Of a stretch of 39,026 nt of DNA, positions 25,855 through 35,408 are shown in pieces; the first letter of the stretch is position 1, and every line of letters begins with the position of its first letter. The notes beneath the pieces are model-generated. The model saw only the letters and a program-made list of their open reading frames with translations. It was not told the DNA's origin and did no database searches. The position numbers were made by a program, and so were the translations under genes. Where the stretch lies: NCBI GenBank assembly GCA_007133205.1, contig SLND01000073.1, forward strand, positions 1 through 39,026. The letters run 5' to 3'. This DNA is from Natronospiraceae bacterium. Lineage in GTDB: Bacteria > Pseudomonadota > Gammaproteobacteria > Natronospirales > Natronospiraceae.

Positions 25855-26442
25855 TCACCCGCTGTTTTCCGACAGCGCGGGGGCCAGAAGCGGATCGACT
25901 TCGTCCGGTTCGATCAATCCGAGATGGAAGTTGACCACACGGCCGTCGCGATCGACCACGAAGGTGTGTGGCAGACCCAGGGCGCCACTGCCGAAGGCTT
26001 CGAGGACTTCCAGAGTCTCGTTCTCGCCCACCAGCAGGGGGTAATTGATGCCGAACTCCTCGGCAAAGGCCTTGACCTGTTCCGGCTGGTCGAGGGCAAT
26101 GCCGAGCACGGTCAGCCCCTGATCCTCGAACTCATCCTGGACATCGATCAGCAGCGGGACTTCCTCCCGACAGGGGGCGCACCAGGTGCCCCAGAAATTG
26201 ATCACCAGGATGTCGCCTTCCCACTCGGAGATATCGCGGGTTTCTCCCTCCGGATCCGGCATGCTGAATTCGGGCAGGGTCTCGGTGAGGCGATCCTCGA
26301 TGCCTCCGCCGGCTGTTGCCTGATCCGCTTCGGGAGCCGCCTCGCGGGGCTCATCACCCGACATCCATTGATAGACGCCGTATCCCAGTGCGCCGGCACC
26401 GAGCATCAGGGCGATCAGCAAGGGCAAGACGTGATTTTTCAT
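25855..26442 (-). CDS. TlpA-like periplasmic thiol-disulfide oxidoreductase
   Basis: This 195-residue protein has an uncleaved membrane anchor (LPLLIALMLGAGALGYGVY), an acidic spacer, then a thioredoxin fold with INFWGTWCAPCREEVPLL (Cys88, Cys91) and the cis-Pro segment ALGLPHTFVVDRDG. TlpA/ResA/CcmG-type proteins reduce periplasmic disulfides, often for cytochrome or copper-site assembly. Starting 29 bp downstream of dsbD suggests DsbD supplies its electrons. The specific target cannot be told from sequence. Confidence 0.92.
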   Translation of the reverse strand: MKNHVLPLLIALMLGAGALGYGVYQWMSGDEPREAAPEADQATAGGGIEDRLTETLPEFSMPDPEGETRDISEWEGDILVINFWGTWCAPCREEVPLLIDVQDEFEDQGLTVLGIALDQPEQVKAFAEEFGINYPLLVGENETLEVLEAFGSGALGLPHTFVVDRDGRVVNFHLGLIEPDEVDPLLAPALSENSG

Positions 26443-26471
26443 GGTTTTCTCCGTCTGGTCTGGCGACCGGC

Positions 26472-28328
26472 TCAGCGCCCGTCCCCGGCAGCGCGGGCAC
26501 GGACCCGCTCCAGGTGGCGGGTGAATTCCTCGGGGCCGACTTCACCCACCAGGCGTTTCTCACGCAGCTCCTCGTGCTCCCCGGCGGGAAAGAACAGAAT
26601 CGCCGGCGGGCCGAAAAGCTGGTATCGCTCCAGCAGCTCGCGGTGGGTATCGGTGTAATCGGTCACGTCGGCCTTCAATACCTCGAAACCTTCCAGCGTG
26701 GCCAGGACTTCGGCATCGGTAAAGGTATTGCGTTCCATCGCGCGGCACTCGACACACCAGTCGGCGTAGAATTCCAGCATCACCGGACGTTCCGCACCCT
26801 CGATCGCGGCATCCACCGCCTCGATGTCGGCGGCGGGCCGGAAATCGGGCAGCTCGGTGGTGGTGCCCTCGGTCAGGGATACCCCCTGCAGGGGGCGGAG
26901 GGGGTTGTTGCCGCCGGCAGCGCCACCAATCAGCACCAGCACGCCCCAGGCCAGGGCGAGAATGCCCACGCCCTTCCACAGCTTTCGCCACCCGGAACCG
27001 GATTCCCCGATCGGCTCCAGGGCGCCGAGATAGATTCCGGAGATCACCAGGAGCGCGGCCCACAGGCTCATGTAGGCGGTGGGCGGCAGAATGCGTTCGA
27101 GCATCCAGATCGCCACGCCCAGCAACAGCACCCCGAAGGCGGCCTTGATTGCGTCCATCCACGGTCCGGCTCTGGGAACCAGGCGGCCCGCCGAGGTGCC
27201 CACGATCATGAGCAGTACGCCCATGCCCAGGGACATGGCGAACAGGGCCATGCCGCCGCGCAGGGCATCCCCGGTCTGACCGATGACCAGCAACGCCCCG
27301 GCCAGGGGGGCGGCAATGCAGGGGCCGACCACCAGGGCGGAGAGGAAACCCATGACCCCGACCCCGGTGTAGGTGCCTGCCTGCTGGCGGTTGGAGATGC
27401 GGTGCATGGCTTCCTGGAAGCGCTGGGGTACCTGCAACTGGTAGAAGCCGAACATGGCCAGCGAGAGCAGGACGAATATGGCCGCAAAACTGGTGAGTAC
27501 CGCCGGGTGCTGCAGGGTGGCCTGCAGGTTGTGCCCGGCAAGGCCGGCGAGTACCCCGGCCGCGGTATAGGTAGCTGCCATCGCCAGGACATAGGTCAGG
27601 GACAGGCCGAAGGCACGGCGTGTGGTGATGTCCGGACCCTGGCCGATGATCAGGCTCGAGAGGATCGGCACCATGGGCAGGACACAGGGGGTCAGGCTCA
27701 GCAGCAGGCCGAGTCCGAAGAAGGCTGCCACGACCAGTGCGGGATGGGCGTCGGCCACCAGGCTCGCCATCCGGTCCTGCTCCGAGGCCGCCGCCGGCGA
27801 TTCCTGCGCGGTGTCCGTTTCCGCCGTTGTTCCGGGGCCGACTTCATCGCCGGCCAGGGTCACTGTCACATCACGATCCAGGGGCGGATAGCAGAGCCCG
27901 GCCTCGGCACAGCCCTGGAAACGGACCCGCAGGTCCACTTCCTCACCGGCGCTGGCGCCGGTAATGGGGAGGTCGATGACCAGGCGGTTGAAATGGACCG
28001 GGGAGACGCCGAAGAACTCATCCTCGATGATTTCGGCTTCCGGGAATCCGGGTTCCCCCAGTGAAAGCTCATCCGCATTGTCGCCCACGAGCGTGAAATC
28101 AAAGCGTTCCTCGTAGAGGTAGTACTCGTCGGCGATTTCCCACTCGAGCTGGATCCTGTCGTCCGAGGTGGAAAAGGCATTGAGCAGAAAGGCCTCGTCC
28201 GGGTGCTTGAATTCCTCCCCCGAGACGCCGCCCAGGCCCTCCAGCCCCTCCTGGGCGAAGCTCGGGGCAGCAAGGCCGGTGGCAAGCACCAGGGCTGCCA
28301 GCCATGTGATGGGATGGATCCGGGTCAT
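26472..28328 (-). CDS. dsbD: Thiol:disulfide interchange protein DsbD
   Basis: This 618-residue DsbD has all three modules. A signal peptide ends at PSFA. The periplasmic alpha domain carries the Cys140/Cys146 pair (FQGCAEAGLCYPPL). The membrane beta domain has Cys215 (SLTPCVLPMVPIL) and Cys337 (VVGPCIAAPLAG). The C-terminal thioredoxin-like gamma domain has FYADWCVECRAM (Cys525, Cys528). All six redox cysteines are present, so it should be functional, moving electrons from thioredoxin to the periplasm. The start ATG 28328 overlaps the cutA stop by 4 bp; the 63 extra track residues are cutA in another frame. Confidence 0.97.
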   Translation of the reverse strand: MTRIHPITWLAALVLATGLAAPSFAQEGLEGLGGVSGEEFKHPDEAFLLNAFSTSDDRIQLEWEIADEYYLYEERFDFTLVGDNADELSLGEPGFPEAEIIEDEFFGVSPVHFNRLVIDLPITGASAGEEVDLRVRFQGCAEAGLCYPPLDRDVTVTLAGDEVGPGTTAETDTAQESPAAASEQDRMASLVADAHPALVVAAFFGLGLLLSLTPCVLPMVPILSSLIIGQGPDITTRRAFGLSLTYVLAMAATYTAAGVLAGLAGHNLQATLQHPAVLTSFAAIFVLLSLAMFGFYQLQVPQRFQEAMHRISNRQQAGTYTGVGVMGFLSALVVGPCIAAPLAGALLVIGQTGDALRGGMALFAMSLGMGVLLMIVGTSAGRLVPRAGPWMDAIKAAFGVLLLGVAIWMLERILPPTAYMSLWAALLVISGIYLGALEPIGESGSGWRKLWKGVGILALAWGVLVLIGGAAGGNNPLRPLQGVSLTEGTTTELPDFRPAADIEAVDAAIEGAERPVMLEFYADWCVECRAMERNTFTDAEVLATLEGFEVLKADVTDYTDTHRELLERYQLFGPPAILFFPAGEHEELREKRLVGEVGPEEFTRHLERVRARAAGDGR

Positions 28329-28648
28329 TGTTGCCGGGTTTCCTCGCTTACCCATTGGAGGTAGGCGGGCAGTCCCGCCGTGATCGGCAGAGCGACCACC
28401 TCGGGCACATCGTAGGGGTGCAGCTCGGGAATCCGCTGGTTCAGGCGCTCGACGCGATCTGCCGCGGTCTTGATCACCAGCAGGACTTCGGTCTCGGTCT
28501 CGACCGTGCCCTTCCATTCAAACACCGAAGTCACTTCGGGAAGGATGTTGACGCAGGCGGCCAGGTTCTCGTGCACCAGGGCCGAGGCGATGTCCCGGGC
28601 CACCCCGTCATTGGGGCAGGTGCAGAGTACGACGCAGTTTTCGCTCAT
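28325..28648 (-). CDS. cutA: CutA-type divalent-cation tolerance protein
   Basis: This 107-residue protein has the CutA pattern: VLCTCPNDGVARDIASALVHENLAACVNILP, SVFEWKGTVETETEVLLVIKT, and LHPYDVPEVVALPITAG followed by YLQWVSEET. CutA is a trimeric PII-like-fold protein linked to copper tolerance, role unclear. The track ORF starts 58 residues too early; ATG 28648 is the family start. Coupling to dsbD by a 4-bp overlap matches the E. coli neighbourhood. Confidence 0.95.
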   Translation of the reverse strand: MSENCVVLCTCPNDGVARDIASALVHENLAACVNILPEVTSVFEWKGTVETETEVLLVIKTAADRVERLNQRIPELHPYDVPEVVALPITAGLPAYLQWVSEETRQQ

Positions 28649-28772
28649 GGGACTCGATCCGGTTGCTGTGGGTGGCGTCAGACCGGCGGCAGGATAACGT
28701 GCCGGGCCTCGGCTTTCCACCGACTCGGGCTTTGCTCCGGCCTGCCTCGCAAGCACTCGGGGAGCCCGGGTT

Positions 28773-30545
28773 TCACTCAGCCCTGTGTTCGACCCGTTCG
28801 GCCTTGAATTGTTCGCCGTCATGATGGATCACGGCGGTGTCAGTGAGGGGGGCTTCCCCGGCGTTGGCGAATTCCACCTCGGTCGGCAGGTGACGATGAA
28901 AGAAATGGGACTCGTCCGCCGGGTAGAGGGGCATGGGGATGCCGTCAGCGGCGCGCAGGAGCAGGCGGTCCTGGTCACGCTCGATCCGGATCCGGCTGCC
29001 GTCATCGGTCTCGTACAGGCCGGCGTGTGCCTCGAGTACCTGCTCCCCCACCGAGGCAATCCGGCGTACGGCCGAACTCTGGGTGGGTTCCATGCGGTGA
29101 GCGAGCTGGCGTCGGCCTTCCTGGACCATTTCCAGGCGGTTCACGCTGCCCGCCTCATCATCGAGAAAGCGTACTTGTGCATCCACTCCCCGGGTAAAGA
29201 AGGTGTCGCTGTCGCTGGGATACAGGCGCAGGCTCGAGCGACCGGGGGCCTGGATATAGAGGTGGTCGCCGCGCTTGCGCACGTGCAGCACGAAACCCGG
29301 CGCGACCTGGTAGCGCCCGGCGTAGAGCGCCAGCACCGCCCGGTCCAGGTCCACTGTTTCCTCCAGGGGAGGCACTTCGGTCCCGGGTGCGAGGGTCGCG
29401 AATCCCAGTGTCTCGACGCTGTTACCGGTGTTCGACAGGACCACCACGCCACGCTCGCCGTCGGCGGTGAAGCCGGCGAATCCGGCGTGCCCGCCGGTGC
29501 GACCCGCATGCCAGACGAACTCGCGGCCATTGCGTTCAAGCAGGTGCCAGCCCAGGGCCATGCCCGCACTCCCGTCGGAGGCCGGAATCCGGGGCTCGAC
29601 GATCTCGGCCAGATCGGCCCCGGGAGAGCCACGCTCGTCATGGCGATGTGCCTCCGGGGCCATGTGGGCTTCGAGCCACCGGATGAGATCGCGGGTTGAC
29701 GACTTGAGACCGCTGGCCGCCAGGAAGGCAGGCTGCTCCCAGTGCGGGGTCGCCTTGAGGTCGAAATCGTGGCCCCGGGCGAGGCGGTCGCGCTGGTCCG
29801 GATCGGGGGAGATCACCGTATCGGGGAGCTCCAGTGGCCCGGTGATGTACTTTTCGAGCAATTCCTCGAATTCCGCACCTTCGCGGTCCTGCAGGATTTC
29901 GCCGAGCAGGGCGTAGCCGAGATTGGAGTAACCGAACTGTTCGCCCGGATCCAGGTGAGGTTCGAGGCGACTCAGGTAGTCACGCAGTTCGCCCGGCTGG
30001 TAGTCCTCGAATGGTCCCCTGAAACTTTCCCGGGGCAGATCGGAGGGTTCGGCCGGAATGCCTGCGGTATGGGTGGCAAGGTGCACAAGGCGCACCTTCT
30101 CGGCCAGTCGAGCCGGCAACTCGAGTTCCCCGGTGACGGCGTCCTCAAGCGAGACGTGAAGTGGCATCTCCGATGCCCGGGCCTCGCGGGTCATCAGGGC
30201 GGCGGTGAAGGGCTTGGTCAGCGAGCCGATCTCGAAAAGGGTGTCCGGATCCGGGCGCGGGCCATTGTCCCCCTCCGGCCCGAAGGCCTGGAACTGGCGT
30301 TCCTTGCCGTCGGTGACCCCGATGATCACGGAATGGTAGTAATCGGCCTCGATCCGGTGCTCGACCGCTTCGCGGACCGTGTCCGGGATCAGGGTGTCGG
30401 AGGCGGCCGGCGTGCACAGACCACTCACAAGCAGCCCCGCAAGCGCGAGCCCCCCGGTGCGCCAAGCGGCAGGGCGGCCGGGAGGATGCCGTGGCCGGGG
30501 AGGCCGGCGCGGGGTTACACTGTGCAATTGAATCGCCCTCATCAT
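28773..30545 (-). CDS. Exported serine beta-lactamase-family hydrolase with two C-terminal repeats
   Basis: This 590-residue class-C-like penicillin-binding-fold protein has the nucleophile motif SLTK (Ser108 to Lys111), the second motif YSN (206-208), and a third-motif region [14 protein letters not shown] proline/arginine-rich N-terminus precedes a hydrophobic signal ([17 protein letters not shown]). The C-terminal part is made of two similar units of about 80 residues ([16 protein letters not shown], then [15 protein letters not shown]), DUF3471-like. Such proteins include esterases, D-aminopeptidases and peptidoglycan hydrolases. Beta-lactam resistance should not be assumed. It is divergent from ttcA, with 26 bp between starts. 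Confidence 0.87.
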   Translation of the reverse strand: MMRAIQLHSVTPRRPPRPRHPPGRPAAWRTGGLALAGLLVSGLCTPAASDTLIPDTVREAVEHRIEADYYHSVIIGVTDGKERQFQAFGPEGDNGPRPDPDTLFEIGSLTKPFTAALMTREARASEMPLHVSLEDAVTGELELPARLAEKVRLVHLATHTAGIPAEPSDLPRESFRGPFEDYQPGELRDYLSRLEPHLDPGEQFGYSNLGYALLGEILQDREGAEFEELLEKYITGPLELPDTVISPDPDQRDRLARGHDFDLKATPHWEQPAFLAASGLKSSTRDLIRWLEAHMAPEAHRHDERGSPGADLAEIVEPRIPASDGSAGMALGWHLLERNGREFVWHAGRTGGHAGFAGFTADGERGVVVLSNTGNSVETLGFATLAPGTEVPPLEETVDLDRAVLALYAGRYQVAPGFVLHVRKRGDHLYIQAPGRSSLRLYPSDSDTFFTRGVDAQVRFLDDEAGSVNRLEMVQEGRRQLAHRMEPTQSSAVRRIASVGEQVLEAHAGLYETDDGSRIRIERDQDRLLLRAADGIPMPLYPADESHFFHRHLPTEVEFANAGEAPLTDTAVIHHDGEQFKAERVEHRAE

Positions 30546-30571
30546 CCGAAAAGCCTACACGAAGCCCTGTC

Positions 30572-31387
30572 ATGTCCGTCACCGCCGAGGAAATCAGTCA
30601 CACCGTGCGTCGGCTCGGAAAGCGCCTGCGCACGCATACGGCCCGCGCCATCACCGACTATGACATGATCGGTGACGGTGATCGGGTGCTGGTGTGCCTG
30701 TCCGGGGGCAAGGATTCCTACACCCTGCTGGATATGCTCCTTGAGCTGCAGCGGGTCGCGCCGATCCGCTTTCACCTGGCAGCGGTCAACCTGGACCAGA
30801 AGCAACCCGGTTTTCCCGAGCATGTCCTCCCCGAATACCTCGACTCCCTGGGCATTGAATACCACATCCTCGAACAGGATACCTACAGTGTGGTCCGGGA
30901 GGTGGTACCGGAGGGCAAGAGCTTCTGCGGGTTGTGTTCGCGGTTGCGGCGGGGGGCCCTGTACGAATTCGCCGCCCGCCATGGTTTTGACCGCATCGCC
31001 CTCGGCCACCACCGGGACGACATTGTCGAGACCCTGTTCCTGAACCTGTTTCATGGCGGGCGGCTGAAGGCCATGCCGCCCAAGTTGCGGTCCGATGACG
31101 GGCGCAATGTGGTGATTCGCCCGCTGGCCTATTGCAGCGAGGACGATATCGCCCGCTACGCCCGGGCCCGGGATTTCCCCATCATTCCCTGCAATCTGTG
31201 CGGATCCCAGGAAAACCTCCAGCGCCAGGCGATCAAGGCCATGCTCGCGGAGTGGGAGCGTACCGCGCCGGGACGCAGCGAGAAGATCTTCCGTGCGATC
31301 CAGAACGTCTCGCCCTCCCAGCTGGCGGATCGTTCTCTGTTCGATTTCGCCGGCCTCGAAACCGACCGGCGAGCCGCCGAGGACTGA
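30572..31387 (+). CDS. ttcA: tRNA 2-thiocytidine(32) synthetase TtcA
   Basis: This 271-residue PP-loop ATPase has SGGKDS (44-49), the iron-sulfur CxxC in [14 protein letters not shown] (Cys119, Cys122) and the third cysteine in [28 protein letters not shown] is the diagnostic TtcA block. It thiolates C32 in some tRNAs. The track start adds 27 residues from the upstream gap; ATG 30572 fits the family. No good ribosome-binding site is seen. Confidence 0.95.
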   Translation: MSVTAEEISHTVRRLGKRLRTHTARAITDYDMIGDGDRVLVCLSGGKDSYTLLDMLLELQRVAPIRFHLAAVNLDQKQPGFPEHVLPEYLDSLGIEYHILEQDTYSVVREVVPEGKSFCGLCSRLRRGALYEFAARHGFDRIALGHHRDDIVETLFLNLFHGGRLKAMPPKLRSDDGRNVVIRPLAYCSEDDIARYARARDFPIIPCNLCGSQENLQRQAIKAMLAEWERTAPGRSEKIFRAIQNVSPSQLADRSLFDFAGLETDRRAAED

Positions 31388-31465
31388 GCCCGGTCACGGC
31401 CGGGTTTCGGCCGGCCACAAGGCTGTTTCGCGGCCCGGGAACAGCCCTGATCAGGTGCCGCCCCC

Positions 31466-31494
31466 CTTGACTCTGCAATTTTCATCCCTATTAT
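31466..31494 (+). promoter_or_regulatory. Overlapping sigma-70 and sigma-32-like promoter for groESL
   Basis: TTGACT and TATTAT are spaced by 16 bp, a strong sigma-70 promoter. The same stretch reads CTTGACT, 13 bp, CCCTATTA, close to the sigma-32 heat-shock consensus. Either way the start site falls inside the CIRCE repeat. Confidence 0.65.
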
Positions 31495-31520
31495 TAGCAC
31501 TCGAATTCGGCGAGTGCTAA
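31494..31520. promoter_or_regulatory. CIRCE operator (HrcA binding site)
   Basis: TTAGCACTC, 9 bp, GAGTGCTAA is a perfect match to the CIRCE consensus. It abuts the -10 of the groESL promoter, the usual place for HrcA repression. hrcA is not in the window. HrcA control occurs in only some gammaproteobacteria. Confidence 0.96.
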
Positions 31521-31545
31521 CAGCCGATCCCCGGAAGCGGATCCG

Positions 31546-31566
31546 GATCAGCCCCTCGGGCTGATC
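31546..31566. other. Perfect stem-loop in the groESL 5-prime leader
   Basis: GATCAGCCC / GGGCTGATC forms a 9-bp stem with a 3-nt loop in the transcribed leader, 26 bp after CIRCE and 77 bp before the groES ATG. No T-run follows. It may stabilise the mRNA. Confidence 0.55.
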
Positions 31567-31643
31567 ACCGGTGCGTTCCCGGGGCGGTGGCAGGGCTCGC
31601 CCTGGAAAGTGGTTCAACAACAACCTGTGGAGGAACTGGCGCC

Positions 31644-31934
31644 ATGAAGATGCGTCCACTGCACGATCGCGTTGTGGTCAAGCGCGTTGAGGAAGAACAG
31701 AAGACCGAGGGCGGGATCGTCATCCCCGACTCGGCCGCCGAGAAGCCGATCCGGGGCGAAGTCGTCGCCGTCGGCAGCGGCAAGCCGCTCGACAACGGCG
31801 AGACCCGCAGTCTCGACGTGAAGGCCGGCGACAAGGTCCTGTTCGGCAAGTTTGCCGGCACCGAGGTCAAGGTGGATGGCGAAGAACTGCTGGTGATGCG
31901 CGAAGACGACATCATGGCCGTCTTCGAAGGCTGA
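31644..31934 (+). CDS. groES: Co-chaperonin GroES
   Basis: This 96-residue protein starts [18 protein letters not shown] with the mobile loop region [15 protein letters not shown] and C-terminal [10 protein letters not shown]. It forms the heptameric lid of GroEL. The track start is 19 residues early; ATG 31644 follows GGAGG. It is the first gene of the CIRCE-controlled operon. Confidence 0.98.
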   Translation: MKMRPLHDRVVVKRVEEEQKTEGGIVIPDSAAEKPIRGEVVAVGSGKPLDNGETRSLDVKAGDKVLFGKFAGTEVKVDGEELLVMREDDIMAVFEG

Positions 31935-32007
31935 TACGCAGGATTCTCCGCCTGATGCAATTCAAGCGCTGAAACCTGGATTCGCAGAAACTTGAATCAA
32001 GAGGTAA

Positions 32008-33660
<1,653 letters not shown>

Positions 33661-33690
33661 AGCCGCAACCGCCTTTTCCGCAAGGCAGGG

Positions 33691-33723
33691 AACCCCGTCA
33701 CGATCGTGGCGGGGTTCTTTTTT
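33691..33723 (+). terminator. Rho-independent terminator after groEL
   Basis: AACCCCG / CGGGGTT stem, extended by CAC/GTG around GATC, followed by six T. Confidence 0.9.
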
Positions 33724-33733
33724 GAGGGTCGAT

Positions 33734-33763
33734 AAAAAATCCCCCGCCGGAATCCGGCGGGGG
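33734..33763 (-). terminator. Rho-independent terminator after the VWA-like lipoprotein gene
   Basis: CCCCCGCCGG / CCGGCGGGGG with a 3-nt loop; on the minus strand it is followed by ATTTTTTATC. It faces the groEL terminator. Confidence 0.9.
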
Positions 33764-33795
33764 AGGTTGGAAGGCAAGTCCTGGCGAGGCGGGAG

Positions 33796-35019
33796 TCAGC
33801 CGCGCTCGATGACGGCAGTCACGCCCCAGGTCTTGCCGGCAGCTTCCACGTCGAAGGTCAGGGTGAAAGTGTGTGCGTCGGTATCCACCGCGCAGGCCCG
33901 GGTGGTCCGCTCCGTGGTGATGGCCTTCACGGCCGGAATCTCGGTCAGTTCCACGTCGCAGTCCTCGGGGGTCAGGCAGCCGTCGATCTCGGTAAACGCG
34001 CCGCCCGTGGCATCGGACAGGTTGTCCATGGCGTAGAAATCGCCGGAGCAGGACAGGCCATTCTGTTCCCAGATGATATCGACACGTACCCCGTCACTGG
34101 AGAGTTCACTCTCGAGCTCGTCGGTATTCGGCGGCCACCAGTTGCTGGTCTCGTCCAGATCGAAAGAGGTGCCCGGCCCCATTGTTTCCTGGGTGTGGGA
34201 ACAGGCATCACCGATCGCGATGAACACCCGACCGGCATCTTCCCGCCAGGCCATTTCCTTGTTCAGGAAATCGATGGGACCAAGGAAATTCTCCGGAATG
34301 TCCCCGCCACCGGCACCGGTTCCCACCACATCGGAAACCTCGTTGAAAAACTCCTGCATGTCATTGGGGCTGATCAGGTCGAGGCCGGTATCGGGCCGTT
34401 CCACCGAGTCAAAGTCGGGCGGTTCGCCCAGGGTGCCCCGAGATATGGAGTCGGTGTAGTCGGTTTCCCCTTCCGGCCGCATGGTGGCGTAGGCATCTCC
34501 CAACGTGATACCGGTAAAGCGGACGTCCAGATCGGCCAGTTCGTCGGCAAAGTCCACGATACGGTCGGCAAATACGCCGGCCGCGCCGCCCATGCTGCCG
34601 GTGGTGTCCAGGCTGACAGCTATGTCATAGAAATCCCCGCGGCCGGCTGAACCCAGGGGCACGTCCTCGCAAGTCAAACCCTCCGGGCTGCTTTCCGCGA
34701 GCGGTGCCCCGGCGGTGCCCGGTGGCAGCAGGGCATCTCCCTCCTGGATCTGCACGTTGGTGACATCCGGCTTGTGTACCTCGTCGTCCACCTGGACACC
34801 ACTGACCCGGATGCCGAGGCCCCCGTCGTCCGCGGTGAAGAAGCCGACAGAGGGGTTGAATGTCTCCTCGCTGTCATAGGAGATCTCGGTCGCCTTGTAT
34901 TGTCCGACGGCGCCGTTGTCGTCATCATCGTCACTGCTGAAGCAGCCGCTGAGGGCGAGTGAGGCGCATAGGGTCGCCGTCCCTGCCAAATAAATCCAAG
35001 TTGGTTTGCGTTTCGTCAT
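33796..35019 (-). CDS. Lipoprotein with von Willebrand factor A-like domain
   Basis: This 407-residue protein has a lipobox LALSGC (lipid Cys26) followed by a DDDDD stretch. After about 100 residues comes DIAVSLDTTGSMGG, a MIDAS-type D-x-T-x-S metal site (Asp138, Thr140, Ser142) that opens a VWA fold, continued by RIVDFADELADLDVRFTGITLGDAYATM and AGRVFIAIGDACSH. VWA domains bind proteins or matrix through a metal. A C-terminal beta-rich segment of about 60 residues ends in WGVTAVIERG. Eight or so cysteines suggest disulfides. Function is unknown. The track start is 28 residues early; ATG 35019 follows AGGGAG. It is monocistronic, with its own promoter and terminator. Confidence 0.83.
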   Translation of the reverse strand: MTKRKPTWIYLAGTATLCASLALSGCFSSDDDDDNGAVGQYKATEISYDSEETFNPSVGFFTADDGGLGIRVSGVQVDDEVHKPDVTNVQIQEGDALLPPGTAGAPLAESSPEGLTCEDVPLGSAGRGDFYDIAVSLDTTGSMGGAAGVFADRIVDFADELADLDVRFTGITLGDAYATMRPEGETDYTDSISRGTLGEPPDFDSVERPDTGLDLISPNDMQEFFNEVSDVVGTGAGGGDIPENFLGPIDFLNKEMAWREDAGRVFIAIGDACSHTQETMGPGTSFDLDETSNWWPPNTDELESELSSDGVRVDIIWEQNGLSCSGDFYAMDNLSDATGGAFTEIDGCLTPEDCDVELTEIPAVKAITTERTTRACAVDTDAHTFTLTFDVEAAGKTWGVTAVIERG

Positions 35020-35171
35020 GGTCGTTCTCCCTGTATTTTGCATCTTTACATACACCGGTGGCAGAAAAGCGAGTATCGCTTCACGAATTGTTCGCCTCCC
35101 CACGAAAAATTCCGAACCCGGTGAACATTGGCCAAGTCTGGAGAATCCTCACTTCGGTGGAGGATATGTCA

Positions 35172-35200
35172 GTTATGCTCCGTGACGCCTGTCTAGTCAA
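35172..35200 (-). promoter_or_regulatory. Sigma-70 promoter for the VWA-like lipoprotein gene
   Basis: On the minus strand TTGACT and CATAAC are spaced by 17 bp. The transcript would start near 35165, at the base of a stem-loop, leaving a leader of about 145 nt before the ATG at 35019. Confidence 0.5.
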
Positions 35201-35211
35201 CATATAACCGC

Positions 35212-35239
35212 CCCCCCAAATGAGGCCCCCCAAATCAGG
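35212..35239. repeat. Tandem 14-bp repeat CCCCCCAAATnAGG upstream of the -35
   Basis: CCCCCCAAATGAGG is followed directly by CCCCCCAAATCAGG (13 of 14 identical). It lies 11-39 bp upstream of the -35 hexamer, as activator sites often do. A third related copy, CCCCCCAAATGGGAGG, is at 38343-38358 before an outer-membrane protein gene. Confidence 0.65.
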
Positions 35240-35408
35240 AGTATTGGTCTCATCCGTGCAAGATTCCCTTGTTTATCAGGGTGTTGGAAGTGTGGCGAGG
35301 AGTTGGGGAGGTACTTGAGAAATTTCGCCCCGAGGTCCTGATAGCGGAACTTCCGCTTCCTCCCGGGAGGGCACCGGCGTTCTCGGTTTTGGTCAGCAAT
35401 TTAGTATT

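Larger units (their letters stand above)
35020..35408. other. 389-bp intergenic region with promoter, tandem repeats and palindromes
   Basis: No gene is seen. From left to right it holds: a stem-loop ATCCTCAC / GTGGAGGAT (35145-35165), the minus-strand promoter (35172-35200), a 14-bp tandem repeat CCCCCCAAATnAGG (35212-35239), and two adjacent palindromes, GCGGAACTTCCGC (35344-35356, perfect bar the centre) and CCTCCCGGGAGG (35359-35370). Parts of it are more AT-rich than its surroundings. Confidence 0.7.

Noticed and set aside
26316-28064. 582-residue plus-strand ORF
   Set aside because: Antisense of dsbD, whose six redox cysteines and domains are clear. The Gly/His/Gln-rich composition is typical of a shadow.
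28773-30545. Calling this gene an antibiotic-resistance beta-lactamase
   Set aside because: The SxxK and YxN motifs are shared by many esterases and peptidases, and the two C-terminal repeats are not part of resistance enzymes.
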